Shown: in pieces, positions 8,648-17,010 of the stretch
Position numbering within the stretch: the first letter of the stretch is position 1
Layout of the letters: each line of letters begins with the position of its first letter
DNA from: Botrimarina colliarenosi
GTDB lineage: Bacteria; Planctomycetota; Planctomycetia; Pirellulales; Lacipirellulaceae
Length of the DNA stretch: 64,000 nt
NCBI RefSeq assembly: GCF_007859955.1
Contig: NZ_SJPR01000004.1
Location: forward strand, 124,001-188,000
Reading direction: 5' to 3'
Made by a program: the position numbers and the translations under genes
Notes under the pieces: model-generated
Told to the model about the DNA's origin: nothing
Database searches by the model: none
What the model saw: only the letters and a program-made list of their open reading frames with translations

Positions 8648-9343
8648 CTAAGGGATGGCCTCAATCCAGGCAATCACCCCGTCGCCAGTCTCCGACGCGT
8701 TCGGTGGCGGGATTTGATCGCGTTGGTAATAGACCCGCTTATGGAGCAGCACGAGCGGCGTATCGGGTAGCTCCTTAACATGGATCCCAACACGACCGCC
8801 GCCGCTTGATCCGCTAGCGCGGTCCACCAGCCACTTATCCGCCTCGGGCGGCACCGGGAGGTGAATGGTGACGCCCCTCTCGTCATGGAGCAGCCAGCGG
8901 ACCGTTCCATCGAGCTTTCTCTCTGCGGCGAGTGTCACCTCGATCTCGGCGCCCTCCGCGTTCTGCGCGTCCAGCTCCAGACGACCAGCCGGTTCTGGCA
9001 TCGTCTTGTAGGGCGAACCGTTTGAGGGGTAAAAAACATGTGGGTTTGGCACTCCGCTAACCGAGACATGCAACGCCACTCGGCGATTCGCGGGGACCCA
9101 GAGACGCCACTTCCACGCATTCGTGACGTAGGTCTCAACACCGATGGCATGCACCAGGTCGGGATCACTAACCGTGAGAACGCCCGCCTCACGTCGAAGC
9201 CGCTGCACCTCCGCCCGCAGCGGGCCGACATCGCGCCAGAGCATTGCCGTCGTGATCGACAGGGCAACCAGCGCCGTCAAAGAGAGCAGGCTCAACAACG
9301 AGAATCGCGGCCGGCGGCGGGGCTTTGGCTCGGGCGATTCCAT
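8648..9343 (-). CDS. Single-pass membrane protein of unknown function, paralogue A
   Basis: A 231-residue protein. An Arg/Pro-rich N-terminus containing RPRFSLLSLLSL leads into one hydrophobic helix (about 13-35), then a short heptad-like coiled-coil stretch (LRAEVQRLRREAG) and a beta-rich soluble domain. It has the same architecture and N-terminus as the next gene (9401-10084), so the two are tandem duplicates that diverged. The FSL-x-LL N-terminus is common in small planctomycete membrane proteins. It lies between the two CrtI-like genes of the leftward cluster; a role in that pathway is possible but unsupported. Confidence 0.7.
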   Translation of the reverse strand: MESPEPKPRRRPRFSLLSLLSLTALVALSITTAMLWRDVGPLRAEVQRLRREAGVLTVSDPDLVHAIGVETYVTNAWKWRLWVPANRRVALHVSVSGVPNPHVFYPSNGSPYKTMPEPAGRLELDAQNAEGAEIEVTLAAERKLDGTVRWLLHDERGVTIHLPVPPEADKWLVDRASGSSGGGRVGIHVKELPDTPLVLLHKRVYYQRDQIPPPNASETGDGVIAWIEAIP

Positions 9344-9400
9344 CGTGGGAGTTTAGCAGAGACGTGCTCACGGGTCGCCGTGAGCGACTCCGCTCCGCCA

Positions 9401-10084
9401 TCAAGGCTGGTTCTTGTTCAACTTTTGATGCCCCGCGCTATTGGAACTTGGCGGCAGATTTGCCGGCGGGTAGTGCTTCGCCGTCACGATGACGCGCACC
9501 GGCTCGCCATTCTCCGACTGCCCCGCGAGGTCCATTAGCGCGGCCTCGTGCCCCTCCGCAACGCCCGGCTGCGGATCGAAGTCGTCGAACGTCAACCCGA
9601 CGGGTTCGCCGCCCTGCCCCAGCCAAGGCGGCCGAGGGTTGCTCGATCCGGAACGCCGAACTGTCGACGAACTCCGCAGAGAATACATCCACAGGTCTCC
9701 AGCAACCGCGGGCAGGGTCACCAATTCAAACCCCGAATCGCCCGCATCGAGAGTCATCGTGAGGTAACCTTCGCGATTCTTCCACGGCTGCTGAACCAGA
9801 ACCGTCACCACACCCGCCCGCCCGGGCGGCACGTAGGCGCGCCAGCGGAAGTGCATCCGATTATCAACCGAGTTATCGAGCGGCTGGACGTACATCTTCG
9901 TTGGGTCTGCGACCGCCACCTCGCCGACCTCGCGACGCAACGCTTGGATCTCACGCTCTAATGGCCAACGCCGTGACGACTCTCCCCAGAGCGCGAGACT
10001 CAGCGCGACGATCGCCGTCAGGAGCAACAAACTAAGAAGCGAAATGCGCGGCCGCAGGCGGGGCTTCGACTCGGGCGTTTCCAT
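9401..10084 (-). CDS. Single-pass membrane protein of unknown function, paralogue B
   Basis: A 227-residue protein with the same plan as its neighbour: basic N-terminus (PRLRPRISLLSLLLL), one membrane helix (about 13-33), a coiled-coil segment (LEREIQALRREVGEV) and a soluble domain. Similarity to paralogue A is strongest over the first 60 residues. The start at 10084 (ATG) matches the start of the paralogue, which supports both. Function unknown. A long inverted repeat (10111-10185) separates it from the upstream CrtI-like gene. Confidence 0.7.
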   Translation of the reverse strand: METPESKPRLRPRISLLSLLLLTAIVALSLALWGESSRRWPLEREIQALRREVGEVAVADPTKMYVQPLDNSVDNRMHFRWRAYVPPGRAGVVTVLVQQPWKNREGYLTMTLDAGDSGFELVTLPAVAGDLWMYSLRSSSTVRRSGSSNPRPPWLGQGGEPVGLTFDDFDPQPGVAEGHEAALMDLAGQSENGEPVRVIVTAKHYPPANLPPSSNSAGHQKLNKNQP

Positions 10085-10110
10085 CGCGGCAGTTTATCAG
10101 ATCGGTTGTT

Positions 10111-10185
10111 CGAGAGCCGCGTCGTCCCGACCGCAACCGACGTGGGTACCCGGGTTCCGCCGCGGTCGGGACGACGCGGCTCTCG
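10111..10185. repeat. Long perfect inverted repeat (24-bp arms)
   Basis: Arms 10111-10134 and 10162-10185 are perfect reverse complements with a 27-nt spacer that is itself partly palindromic (GGTACCCGGG). It lies between the second CrtI-like gene and paralogue B, both leftward. Architecture matches other 70-76 bp inverted pairs at 35909, 43171, 55989 and 56543. Confidence 0.85.
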
Positions 10186-10202
10186 GCTTTGCTTCGCTCG
10201 CC

Positions 10203-11609
10203 CTACTCTTTCAAACAGTGCAGATTCGCCATCCCAATACCGCTGACGATGCTGCCGACGATGCCGACGAAGCCCTGGTCGGTGCCGCACACGAAGAGGT
10301 TCTCGAGGTGCGTCGTGCCGTCGAGCTGCTTGTCGGGGGCGCCGTAGACCGCGCCGTTGTCGTGGCCCGTGAAGCGGACGATCGTCGTCGGCGTGAACAT
10401 GTCCGTGTCGATGATCCGGCCACGGAATTCGGGCGTGAAGCGGGTGGCCGACTCGTTGATACGGTCGAACCAGCGCAGCTTCTCGAGTTCGTAGGTCGGC
10501 TCGTCGAGGCCGTTCCAGTAGTCGTAATTGGCGAGCACCGTCACGCGCATCGTGCCGCGGCCGCCGCGACCATCGTCGAGAGCCGTCGTGTAATCAAAGT
10601 TGTTCGGGCTACAGATGACGCCACTCCGCAGGTCACACGGCGAGGTCGGCACGGTCCAGTCGAACTTGTCGTGGTCGTTAAAGAACGTGATCGTGCGGTC
10701 GTAGCCCATCGCTTTCGGATCGATGTCGAGCGTGCTGATCGTCTCACAGAACGAGAGCCGCCCGGCGGAGCGCTGCGGCGAACCGGCGACCTCGACCGGT
10801 TGGCCGTCGTCGCAGAGACGCATCGTTTCGACCCAGCCGGCCGACGAGAGGACGCGCTTCGCCTCGAGGACTTCGCCGTTCTCAAGCACCACGCCCGCGA
10901 CGCGGCCATTCTCGACGTGCAACCGATCGACGCCGGCGCGGAGCTTGAGCTCGCCGCCGAGGCCGCGGAACTTCTTGACGAGGTTCTTGAGGATCAGCCG
11001 CACCCCGGCTTGGGGCCGGCCGAGCCCCTCCAAGAAAATGCTGCGGAACATGATGCAGAACTGCCCCCAGTCCATGTCGTGCTCGCGGGCCGAGCCGTAG
11101 AACATCAGGGGGCAGAAGAGCATCTCGACCAAAACCGGCTCGGTCAGATAGCTCGCAACGACTTCGCGCGCCGAGAGCTGCTGGTGCTCGTCGGTGAGGT
11201 CGTCGTAGTCGGCGATCGACGCGATGAATTTTCGCCAGTTGTCGGCTTGCTGCGGGAACTCGCGCGCCACCGACTCGGCGAGCCGTTCGGGATCGTTGTC
11301 AAAGGCGAGCCGATGGCCGGGGAAGACGACCTGCGAGCCAATCTGCGGCGAGATCTGAAAGTCGTCCCAGCTAAACCGCAACTGCCGCAGCAGCCTGGCA
11401 AGCGGTCCCTTGCGGGTCCCTTTCGGCGTGATGTTGGTCAGCGCGTGGAGGCCGACGTCGTAGTCACGCCGGCGGAGCCGGTAGAACGAGTTGAGCCCGC
11501 CGATGGTGGTGTGCTTCTCAAGGACGCACACCTTCTGGTCGTACATCGCCAGCCGGATCCCGGCGGCGAGCCCGCTCATGCCGGCGCCGATGATGAGGGT
11601 GTCGTACAT
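10203..11609 (-). CDS. CrtI-like FAD-dependent oxidoreductase, second copy
   Basis: A 468-residue COG1233-type flavoprotein. The dinucleotide-binding motif is at the very N-terminus (YDTLIIGAGMSGLAAGIRLA), followed by LEKHTTIGGLNSFY. The C-terminal FAD-contacting segment reads LENLFVCGTDQGFVGIVGS. It is only distantly similar to the copy at 7067-8557, so the pair likely does different redox steps, such as desaturation and isomerisation or saturation. It lies 102 bp downstream of the ACP gene in the leftward cluster. The ATG at 11609 is directly before the Rossmann motif. A carotenoid role is less likely because no phytoene or squalene synthase is nearby. Confidence 0.85.
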   Translation of the reverse strand: MYDTLIIGAGMSGLAAGIRLAMYDQKVCVLEKHTTIGGLNSFYRLRRRDYDVGLHALTNITPKGTRKGPLARLLRQLRFSWDDFQISPQIGSQVVFPGHRLAFDNDPERLAESVAREFPQQADNWRKFIASIADYDDLTDEHQQLSAREVVASYLTEPVLVEMLFCPLMFYGSAREHDMDWGQFCIMFRSIFLEGLGRPQAGVRLILKNLVKKFRGLGGELKLRAGVDRLHVENGRVAGVVLENGEVLEAKRVLSSAGWVETMRLCDDGQPVEVAGSPQRSAGRLSFCETISTLDIDPKAMGYDRTITFFNDHDKFDWTVPTSPCDLRSGVICSPNNFDYTTALDDGRGGRGTMRVTVLANYDYWNGLDEPTYELEKLRWFDRINESATRFTPEFRGRIIDTDMFTPTTIVRFTGHDNGAVYGAPDKQLDGTTHLENLFVCGTDQGFVGIVGSIVSGIGMANLHCLKE

Positions 11610-11610
11610 G

Positions 11611-11710
11611 AATGCGGAAGTGGGAAGGCGGAAGTGGGAATCACATCGGCAGGACGGAACACGCTGGATCAGCTAGCCATTCCGCCTTCCGCAATCGCCA
11701 TTCCGCAATC
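11611..11710. repeat. Imperfect inverted repeat of the GGATTGCGGAA family
   Basis: Tandem GCGGAAGTGGGAA-like units on the left (11611-11640) face TTCCGCAATCGCCATTCC-like units on the right (11677-11710). It fills the gap between the ACP and CrtI-like genes. Related sequence occurs at 40608-40716, 49413-49470 and inside ileS at 45760-45840. Confidence 0.65.
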
Positions 11711-11711
11711 G

Positions 11712-11972
11712 CTAGGCCTTCACCGTGTCTTTCATCAGCGGCTCGAGGTAGTTGACCGTCGAGTTCATGCTGGCCAGCTCGACGTAGTCGTCCTCGGGGA
11801 TCTGCACTCGGTAACGCTTGCGGAGCTCCATGACGATGTCGAGGAAGTCCATCGAGTCGAGCTCCATCTGCTCGCGGAAGGACTGGTCGTCTTTCAGGTC
11901 CGACAGGTCCTCGTCCGGGGCGATGTCGCCGAGGATGTCGAGGATCTCGTCGCGGATGTCGTCACGCGTCAT
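11712..11972 (-). CDS. Acyl carrier protein, cluster-specific
   Basis: An 86-residue ACP. The 4'-phosphopantetheine attachment Ser is residue 40 in the motif LDSMDF. The sequence is acidic and helical as expected. The motif differs from the DSLD of housekeeping AcpP, and the gene sits between the KAS II-like and CrtI-like genes, so it is probably a dedicated carrier for this pathway. The ATG at 11972 is preceded by a purine-rich AGGAAG stretch on the minus strand. Confidence 0.9.
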   Translation of the reverse strand: MTRDDIRDEILDILGDIAPDEDLSDLKDDQSFREQMELDSMDFLDIVMELRKRYRVQIPEDDYVELASMNSTVNYLEPLMKDTVKA

Positions 11973-11997
11973 TCGTTTTACCTACTTCCTTTCTTGA

Positions 11998-12062
11998 AGC
12001 CCACGAATCACACGAATCAACGCGAATAAAGTATTCGTGGAGATTTGTGTGATTCGTGGGCT
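11998..12062. repeat. AT-rich inverted repeat of the CCCACGAAT family
   Basis: Arms of about 31 bp are near-complementary around 12030, each built from tandem ACGAAT-like units and ending in CCCACGAAT / ATTCGTGGG. It lies between the KAS II-like gene and the ACP gene. Copies with the same ends occur at 21417-21519 and 43997-44057. Confidence 0.85.
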
Positions 12063-12072
12063 CTCTTTACTT

Positions 12073-13317
12073 TCAAACTTTCGTAACGATCAGCGCTGAG
12101 TTGATCCCCAGCATGCCGAATGAGTTGTTGAGGATCGCCTTCACGTCTCGGCCTTCGAGCGACTCGTTGAGCACGAGGCCCGGGAGCTCGCACTCCGGGT
12201 CGAGGTCGTCGACGTTGATGGTCGGGTGCACGACGCCGTCGACGAACGACAGCAGGTTGCCCGCCAGCTCGAGCGAGCCGGCGGCGCCCATCGCGTGGCC
12301 GATGAAGCTCTTGGTGTTGTTGATCGCGGTTGTCGTGCTCTGGCCGAAGACGCGGCGGACCGCCTCGCACTCTTGGATGTCGCCGCTGGGGGTGGCGGTG
12401 GCGTGGGTGCTGAGGATGCCGATATCGCCGGCGTTCATCCCCGCCCGTTCGAGGGCCATCCGCATGCAACGCGACTGCTCGTCGGGGTTGGGCAGCACAA
12501 AGTCGCTGGCGTCACTGTTCATCGCGTAGCCGGCGATCTCGCCATAGATCCGCGCGCCGCGGGCGGCGGCGTCTTGGTAGCGTTCCAAGATGTAGATAGC
12601 GCCCCCCTCCGAAACGACAATGCCGTTGCGGTTTTTGTCGAAGGGTCGCGACGCCTTGGTCGGGTCGGCGTTCGAGGCGAGGGCCCCCTGGCTGGCGAAG
12701 CCGGCGAAGATGCCGAACGTGTGGATGCTCTCCGACACGCCGCCGCAGACCGCCAGGTCGCACTCGCCGAGCCGCAGCATCTGGGCGCCCTGGATCATGC
12801 CGGCGTTGCCCGCGGCGCAGGCGGCGCCGATCGTGTAGTGCGGGCCGGTGATGCCAAGGTTGAGCGTCACCTCTCCCGCCGGGTTGTTGGCCACGGTGCG
12901 GGGGTTGTGGTGGTGCGACCAGACGCTTGTGTCGTAGTCGTACGCCTTGATCTCGTTGATCTCGTTCTCGGTCTCGACGTTGCCGTGCTCGGTGACGCCG
13001 AGATAGACGCCGACCCGCTGGCGGTTGACGTTCGCCCAGTCGACGCCCGAATCGGTGATCGCCTCGTTAGCGCAATAGATCGAGACGCTCCCTGCCCGGG
13101 TGCCGCGGCGGACTTCCTTCCGCTTCTGGTACTTCAGCTCGTCGAAGTCGCAGACCCCGGCGAGCGTCTTGCCGACATAGCGGATCTCGTAGTCACGGAC
13201 GCCGCTGCGGCCGTTGAGCAGGGCGTCGCGGTAGTCGGCCAGGTTGTTGCCGTTAGGCGACGTGAGGCCAATGCCCGTAATGACGATGCGGTCGGTGGGG
13301 CTGGCCTGGCTCGTCAT
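12073..13317 (-). CDS. Beta-ketoacyl-ACP synthase II family protein (FabF-like)
   Basis: A 414-residue KAS I/II enzyme that elongates acyl-ACP with malonyl-ACP. The Cys-His-His triad is present: Cys167 (AACAAGNAG), His305 (THATATPSGD) and His341 (IGHAMGAAGS). Length is normal. The ATG at 13317 fits the family N-terminus (DRIVITGIGLTSPNG). As first gene of the leftward cluster it is followed by a dedicated ACP and a CrtI-like oxidoreductase, an arrangement reported (from memory) for candidate ladderane and other unusual lipid clusters. The housekeeping fabF is presumably elsewhere. Confidence 0.9.
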   Translation of the reverse strand: MTSQASPTDRIVITGIGLTSPNGNNLADYRDALLNGRSGVRDYEIRYVGKTLAGVCDFDELKYQKRKEVRRGTRAGSVSIYCANEAITDSGVDWANVNRQRVGVYLGVTEHGNVETENEINEIKAYDYDTSVWSHHHNPRTVANNPAGEVTLNLGITGPHYTIGAACAAGNAGMIQGAQMLRLGECDLAVCGGVSESIHTFGIFAGFASQGALASNADPTKASRPFDKNRNGIVVSEGGAIYILERYQDAAARGARIYGEIAGYAMNSDASDFVLPNPDEQSRCMRMALERAGMNAGDIGILSTHATATPSGDIQECEAVRRVFGQSTTTAINNTKSFIGHAMGAAGSLELAGNLLSFVDGVVHPTINVDDLDPECELPGLVLNESLEGRDVKAILNNSFGMLGINSALIVTKV

Positions 13318-13479
13318 CGGTTGGTCGGCTGGGAGAATCGCGGGGGGCAAGCGATGTCGGCAGGTAGTGGCGCCCCTACGGGTTCCTGCGGGCCATGGCG
13401 AAGACCCTCGAAACTACCGGCGGGGCCGGCGTTTGGCAAGCGGCGCGAAGCGGTGAATAACGGCAAAACAGCGCCTAAA

Positions 13480-13555
13480 GGGAGCCCTAAGCGCCAGCGC
13501 CGGGAGTTGCGACGGGTACCCGATTCAACTCCCCACGCTGGCGCTGAGGGCTCCC
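13480..13555. repeat. Long inverted repeat (20-bp arms)
   Basis: Arms 13480-13499 and 13536-13555 match at 19 of 20 positions, with a second inner pair (13502-13509 with 13526-13533) flanking a GGGTACCCG centre. It lies upstream of the fab cluster, downstream of the leftward lipoprotein gene. It shares the overall size of the 70-76 bp repeats. Confidence 0.8.
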
Positions 13556-13605
13556 ACAGCGTTGCCTAGAGTTCCCTCGATCTGGTTGGCGCCCCCGCCC
13601 TGGCT

Positions 13606-14886
13606 TCAGCGACTTTCGGGGAACGGCGCCGCGTTAAGGCTGCGGGCAAAGGCGTCGCGTTGGGTTTCCCAGCCGCGGGCGTGGCCGATCGCCTCCCACG
13701 TATCAGCCGCCTGCTGCAGGGCTTCGCCCGCCGGCCGCCCGTCGAGCGCCTCGCGGACGTGCTTCCCCAGCACCTGGAGGTATTCGTCGCCCCCCGGCAA
13801 GCGGGGCGCCAGCAAGAAACGGGGCAATCGCAAGGCGTCGGCCTCCGCCTCGGCGAACTCCTTGCTCAGGTCGCGGTCATCCGTAGCCCGCCAGGCGTCT
13901 GGCGAACGGGCGAACGACCCGCGGCAGTTGGCGACGTTGTCGCTCGCCGTTGACACCAAGCGGCTGTTCTCGGGGCTCACGAGCCATTCCGCGTAGCGGA
14001 ACGCCGTCGCCGCGTTGCGGGAAGATGTCGTCACCCCGACCAGCCGGCCGCTCGACGCCACCAGTGTCGCGAACTGTTCGGCATAGGGGAGCGGCTCCCA
14101 CTCCTCGGCAATCGGGTTGTAGACCTCCGCGGCTGCCGGCATGACCTGCGGTGTGAACCCGCCGGGAAGGGGTTCGTCGCGAAGAGGCCACACGATCTGG
14201 CCTCTCCCTTCGCCGTGCGAACCGACGAAATTCGTCAGAGCCCGGACGAAGGGCGGCTCGGCGAGTCGCGGCCGAAAGGTGTCCGAGTCAAAGAGCGTGG
14301 CGATCCGACTGCGATGCACCAAGTACGGCGCCGCCCACGCCAGGTAAGCGAGGGCGAGTTGGGGGTCTTCTTTGGTGACAGCGGTCGTCAACGAGTTCTC
14401 GCTGGCGTCCGGACAGAGGTGCAACGGTGTCGGACAACCAATCGGCAACGCCATCACCTGCTGGGCGTAGACGATTTCCTGGTCGCGCACGAGCGGCAGG
14501 AAATCGTCAAATCGCAGCGCGTCCGACTCGAGCACGTTGGAACGCACCGGCCGGAGAGCCTCGGCCTCGCACAGCTCGCCGATCGCCCGGCTGGGGAAGA
14601 CGATCAGGTCCGCGTCGGCTGCCGCCGCGGCTAAATCAGCGTCGGCGGCGACTTCGATGGTCTCGATCTGGCCGTCCGTCCGTTCGTTCCACTCGCCGCG
14701 GAGCCGGTCGATCGCCCGCCGCAGGGACGCATCGCTGACGACCGCGACGCGCAGCGTTACACTGGCCCGCGGCAGCGCCCCGGCGTCGCCCTCCTCCACC
14801 GCCTCTTCCTTCGGCGACGGGCATCCCGCCGCCGTGACGATCAGCACGCCTAACAGCGACCAACCTATGAGTGTCTTTCTCGGCAT
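13606..14886 (-). CDS. Extracellular solute-binding lipoprotein
   Basis: A 426-residue ABC-type substrate-binding protein. The N-terminus MPRKTLIGW plus a hydrophobic core ends in the lipobox VTAAGC, giving a lipid-anchored periplasmic protein. The family features are the periplasmic binding fold segments (VTLRVAVVSDASLRRAID, DADLIVFPSRAIGEL) and the late helix with YAEWLVSPENSRLV. No ABC permease or ATPase is adjacent. An alternative ATG at 14892 has GAGGTG only 3 nt upstream; 14886 has it 9 nt upstream and is preferred. Either way the 5' end overlaps the divergent xylulokinase gene by at least 20 bp. The ligand is unknown; a sugar is plausible from the neighbour. Confidence 0.8.
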   Translation of the reverse strand: MPRKTLIGWSLLGVLIVTAAGCPSPKEEAVEEGDAGALPRASVTLRVAVVSDASLRRAIDRLRGEWNERTDGQIETIEVAADADLAAAAADADLIVFPSRAIGELCEAEALRPVRSNVLESDALRFDDFLPLVRDQEIVYAQQVMALPIGCPTPLHLCPDASENSLTTAVTKEDPQLALAYLAWAAPYLVHRSRIATLFDSDTFRPRLAEPPFVRALTNFVGSHGEGRGQIVWPLRDEPLPGGFTPQVMPAAAEVYNPIAEEWEPLPYAEQFATLVASSGRLVGVTTSSRNAATAFRYAEWLVSPENSRLVSTASDNVANCRGSFARSPDAWRATDDRDLSKEFAEAEADALRLPRFLLAPRLPGGDEYLQVLGKHVREALDGRPAGEALQQAADTWEAIGHARGWETQRDAFARSLNAAPFPESR

Positions 14887-16396
14887 CGACATCGGCACCT
14901 CGGGCACAAAGACGATCGCGATCGATGCGGCGGGCAAGGTGCTCGCCGGCGCCAGCGCGTCGTACCCCTGCGAGCATCCGCGCCCGCTGTGGAGTGAGCA
15001 AGACCCACAGCACTGGTGGGACGCCGTCGTCGAGACCGTGCGGGGCGTCGTAAAGAAGGTCAAACTGAAGAAGTCCGACGTGAAAGGCATCGGTCTCTCG
15101 GGCCAGATGCACGGGTCGGTGTTCCTCGACAAGGCGGGCAAGGTGCTGCGGCCCGCCCTGCTCTGGAACGACCAACGCACCTCGGCCGAGTGCGCCGAGA
15201 TCACCCAGCGGGCCGGCGGGCGGGCCCGGCTCGTGAAGATGGTCGCCAACCCCGCGCTGACCGGCTTTCAGGCCCCCAAGATCCTCTGGCTGCGGAACAA
15301 CGAACCCAAGAAGTACGAGAAACTGGCCCATGTCCTGCTGCCCAAGGACGACGTCCGCCGCCGCCTGACGGGCGAGCTCGTCACCGAGGTGAGCGACGCC
15401 AGCGGCACGCTGCTGCTCGATGTCGTCAAACGGCAGTGGTCCAAGACGTTGCTCGGCAAGCTGGAGCTCGACCTGTCGCTCCTCCCCACGGTCGTCGAGT
15501 CGGAGGACGTCACCGGACGGCTCACGCCGGAGGTCGCCGAGCTGCTGGGGCTCTCGACCGATTGCATCGTGGTCGGCGGCGCGGGCGACTGTGCCGCCGG
15601 GGCGATTGGCAACGGCATCGTCCGCAAAGGGCTCGTCAACACGTCGCTCGGCACCAGCGGCGTCGTCTTCGCCTACAGCGACCAGCCAGAGGTCGATCCG
15701 GCCGGCCGGCTCCACACGTTTTGTCACGCCGTCCGCGGCAAGTGGCACCAGATGGGCGTCACGCTGGCGGCGGCGGGTTCGTTCGGCTGGTTCGCCGACA
15801 CGCTCTGCCAGACCGACGGCGAGATCGCGAAGAAGAAGGGGGGCGACCTCTTCGAGCAACTCGTCGCCGAGGCGGCCGAGCACAAGCCGGGCGCGGAGGG
15901 GCTCTTCTTCTTGCCCTACTTGGCCGGCGAACGGACGCCCCACGCCGACCCCAACGCCCGCGGCGCCTTCGTCGGGCTGACGCTGTCGCACAACCGCGGC
16001 GCCATGGTGCGGGCCGTCCTGGAGGGGGTCACCTACTCGCTGCGGGATTGCCTCGACCTGATGCGGGCGCTGGACGTCCCGGTCGAGGCGATTCGCACGA
16101 CCGGCGGCGGCGCCAAGAGCCCGTTCTGGCGCCAGCTTCAAGCCGACCTCCTGGGCGCCAAGGTTTACTCCATGCAGGCCGACGAGGGCCCGGCGTACGG
16201 CGTCGCCCTGTTGGCGGCGGTCGGCTGCGGCGAGTTCGCCGACATCACCGAGGCGTGCGCAGCGACCGTCCGCACCGCAAGCGAGACCAAACCCAACGCC
16301 AAAACGCGGAAGGTCTACGACCAGCGGGTCCACGTTTACCGCGACCTCTATCGGCAGTTAAAGCCGGCCTTCGACAAAATCGCCGCCCTCGGCTGA
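14867..16396 (+). CDS. xylB: Xylulokinase
   Basis: A 509-residue FGGY-family carbohydrate kinase that phosphorylates D-xylulose with ATP. Visible are the N-terminal phosphate-1 motif (GIDIGTSGTKTIAID), GLSGQMHGSVFLD, which is typical of xylulokinase among FGGY members, ALLWNDQRT, LPKDDVRRRLTG, the second phosphate region (GAGDCAAGAIGNGI) and the adenosine segment RTTGGGAKSPFW. The ATG at 14867 fits because the fold starts at residue 3; the frame remains open further upstream but there is antisense to the lipoprotein gene. No xylose isomerase or transporter lies in the window. Confidence 0.93.
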   Translation: MSVFLGIDIGTSGTKTIAIDAAGKVLAGASASYPCEHPRPLWSEQDPQHWWDAVVETVRGVVKKVKLKKSDVKGIGLSGQMHGSVFLDKAGKVLRPALLWNDQRTSAECAEITQRAGGRARLVKMVANPALTGFQAPKILWLRNNEPKKYEKLAHVLLPKDDVRRRLTGELVTEVSDASGTLLLDVVKRQWSKTLLGKLELDLSLLPTVVESEDVTGRLTPEVAELLGLSTDCIVVGGAGDCAAGAIGNGIVRKGLVNTSLGTSGVVFAYSDQPEVDPAGRLHTFCHAVRGKWHQMGVTLAAAGSFGWFADTLCQTDGEIAKKKGGDLFEQLVAEAAEHKPGAEGLFFLPYLAGERTPHADPNARGAFVGLTLSHNRGAMVRAVLEGVTYSLRDCLDLMRALDVPVEAIRTTGGGAKSPFWRQLQADLLGAKVYSMQADEGPAYGVALLAAVGCGEFADITEACAATVRTASETKPNAKTRKVYDQRVHVYRDLYRQLKPAFDKIAALG

Positions 16397-16460
16397 ACAA
16401 CTTCCCGTAGGTCAGCCAACCGATGCCTTCCGACAGCGACGCCTCTCCACGGAGAGACCC

Positions 16461-16742
16461 TCAGTGGGTCGACGGGAGACCGAGTCCTGGAATCGGAAGC
16501 GGCAACGGCGGGGCGATCGACGAACGCTTCGGTTCACGGAAGTAGGCGTAGAGGTCGGCATGCAGCTGAGCGAACTCGAAGGAACGCGTCCGAGCGGCCG
16601 GGTCGGCAATCAGCTTCGCGTTGAGCTCGGAGGCTTCTTCTTCGCTGAGGCTGTCATCGAGGAACAACGACAGCAACTGATCGAGGCGATCGATCGGCTC
16701 GTCGGCGTCCAACTCAAGATTCGTTTTTTCGGTTGTGCTCAT
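16461..16742 (-). CDS. Small anti-sigma-factor-like cytoplasmic domain protein, apparently truncated
   Basis: A 93-residue protein. Residues about 15-70 (DRLDQLLSLFLDDSLSEEEA and following, with AKLIADPAARTRSFEFAQLHADL) resemble the N-terminal domain of planctomycete FecR/LamG anti-sigma proteins. Those normally continue into a membrane helix and a periplasmic domain; this one ends in a Pro-rich tail. No sigma factor gene is adjacent. It may be a stand-alone regulator or a decayed remnant. The ATG at 16742 precedes the acidic conserved segment. Assignment rests on pattern memory, not a search. Confidence 0.6.
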   Translation of the reverse strand: MSTTEKTNLELDADEPIDRLDQLLSLFLDDSLSEEEASELNAKLIADPAARTRSFEFAQLHADLYAYFREPKRSSIAPPLPLPIPGLGLPSTH

Positions 16743-17010
16743 CGGTCGTGACTCGGGGGGGAGGGAGTCGTGGAGGGGACCGTCGGTCAGGAATAACCGG
16801 ATCAATCGTCCTTTAGGGTGTCATCGGAAACTCGGCAAGATCGGTATTAGCAAACTCGGCGCCGCAGAGCGATTCGCAGACCGTTGTGGCGGGTTTTACT
16901 GGGTTTCGGTACGGTCGGGCGCCCGCGTCGCGGGCGCAAGTCGGCCTGTTTTGCCGGCGCCGCCAGCCCGAAATCCGGCGCCGCCATCTCAAACCTAGCA
17001 CGCAACGCCC

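Noticed and set aside
10044-12029. 661-codon rightward open frame opposite the CrtI-like and ACP genes
   Set aside because: It is the mirror of clearly conserved leftward genes and crosses two gene boundaries and a repeat.
12226-13569. 447-codon rightward open frame
   Set aside because: Antisense to the KAS II-like gene, whose catalytic triad is clear.
14636-16333. Long leftward open frame opposite xylB
   Set aside because: Antisense to an intact xylulokinase; composition typical of a shadow frame.
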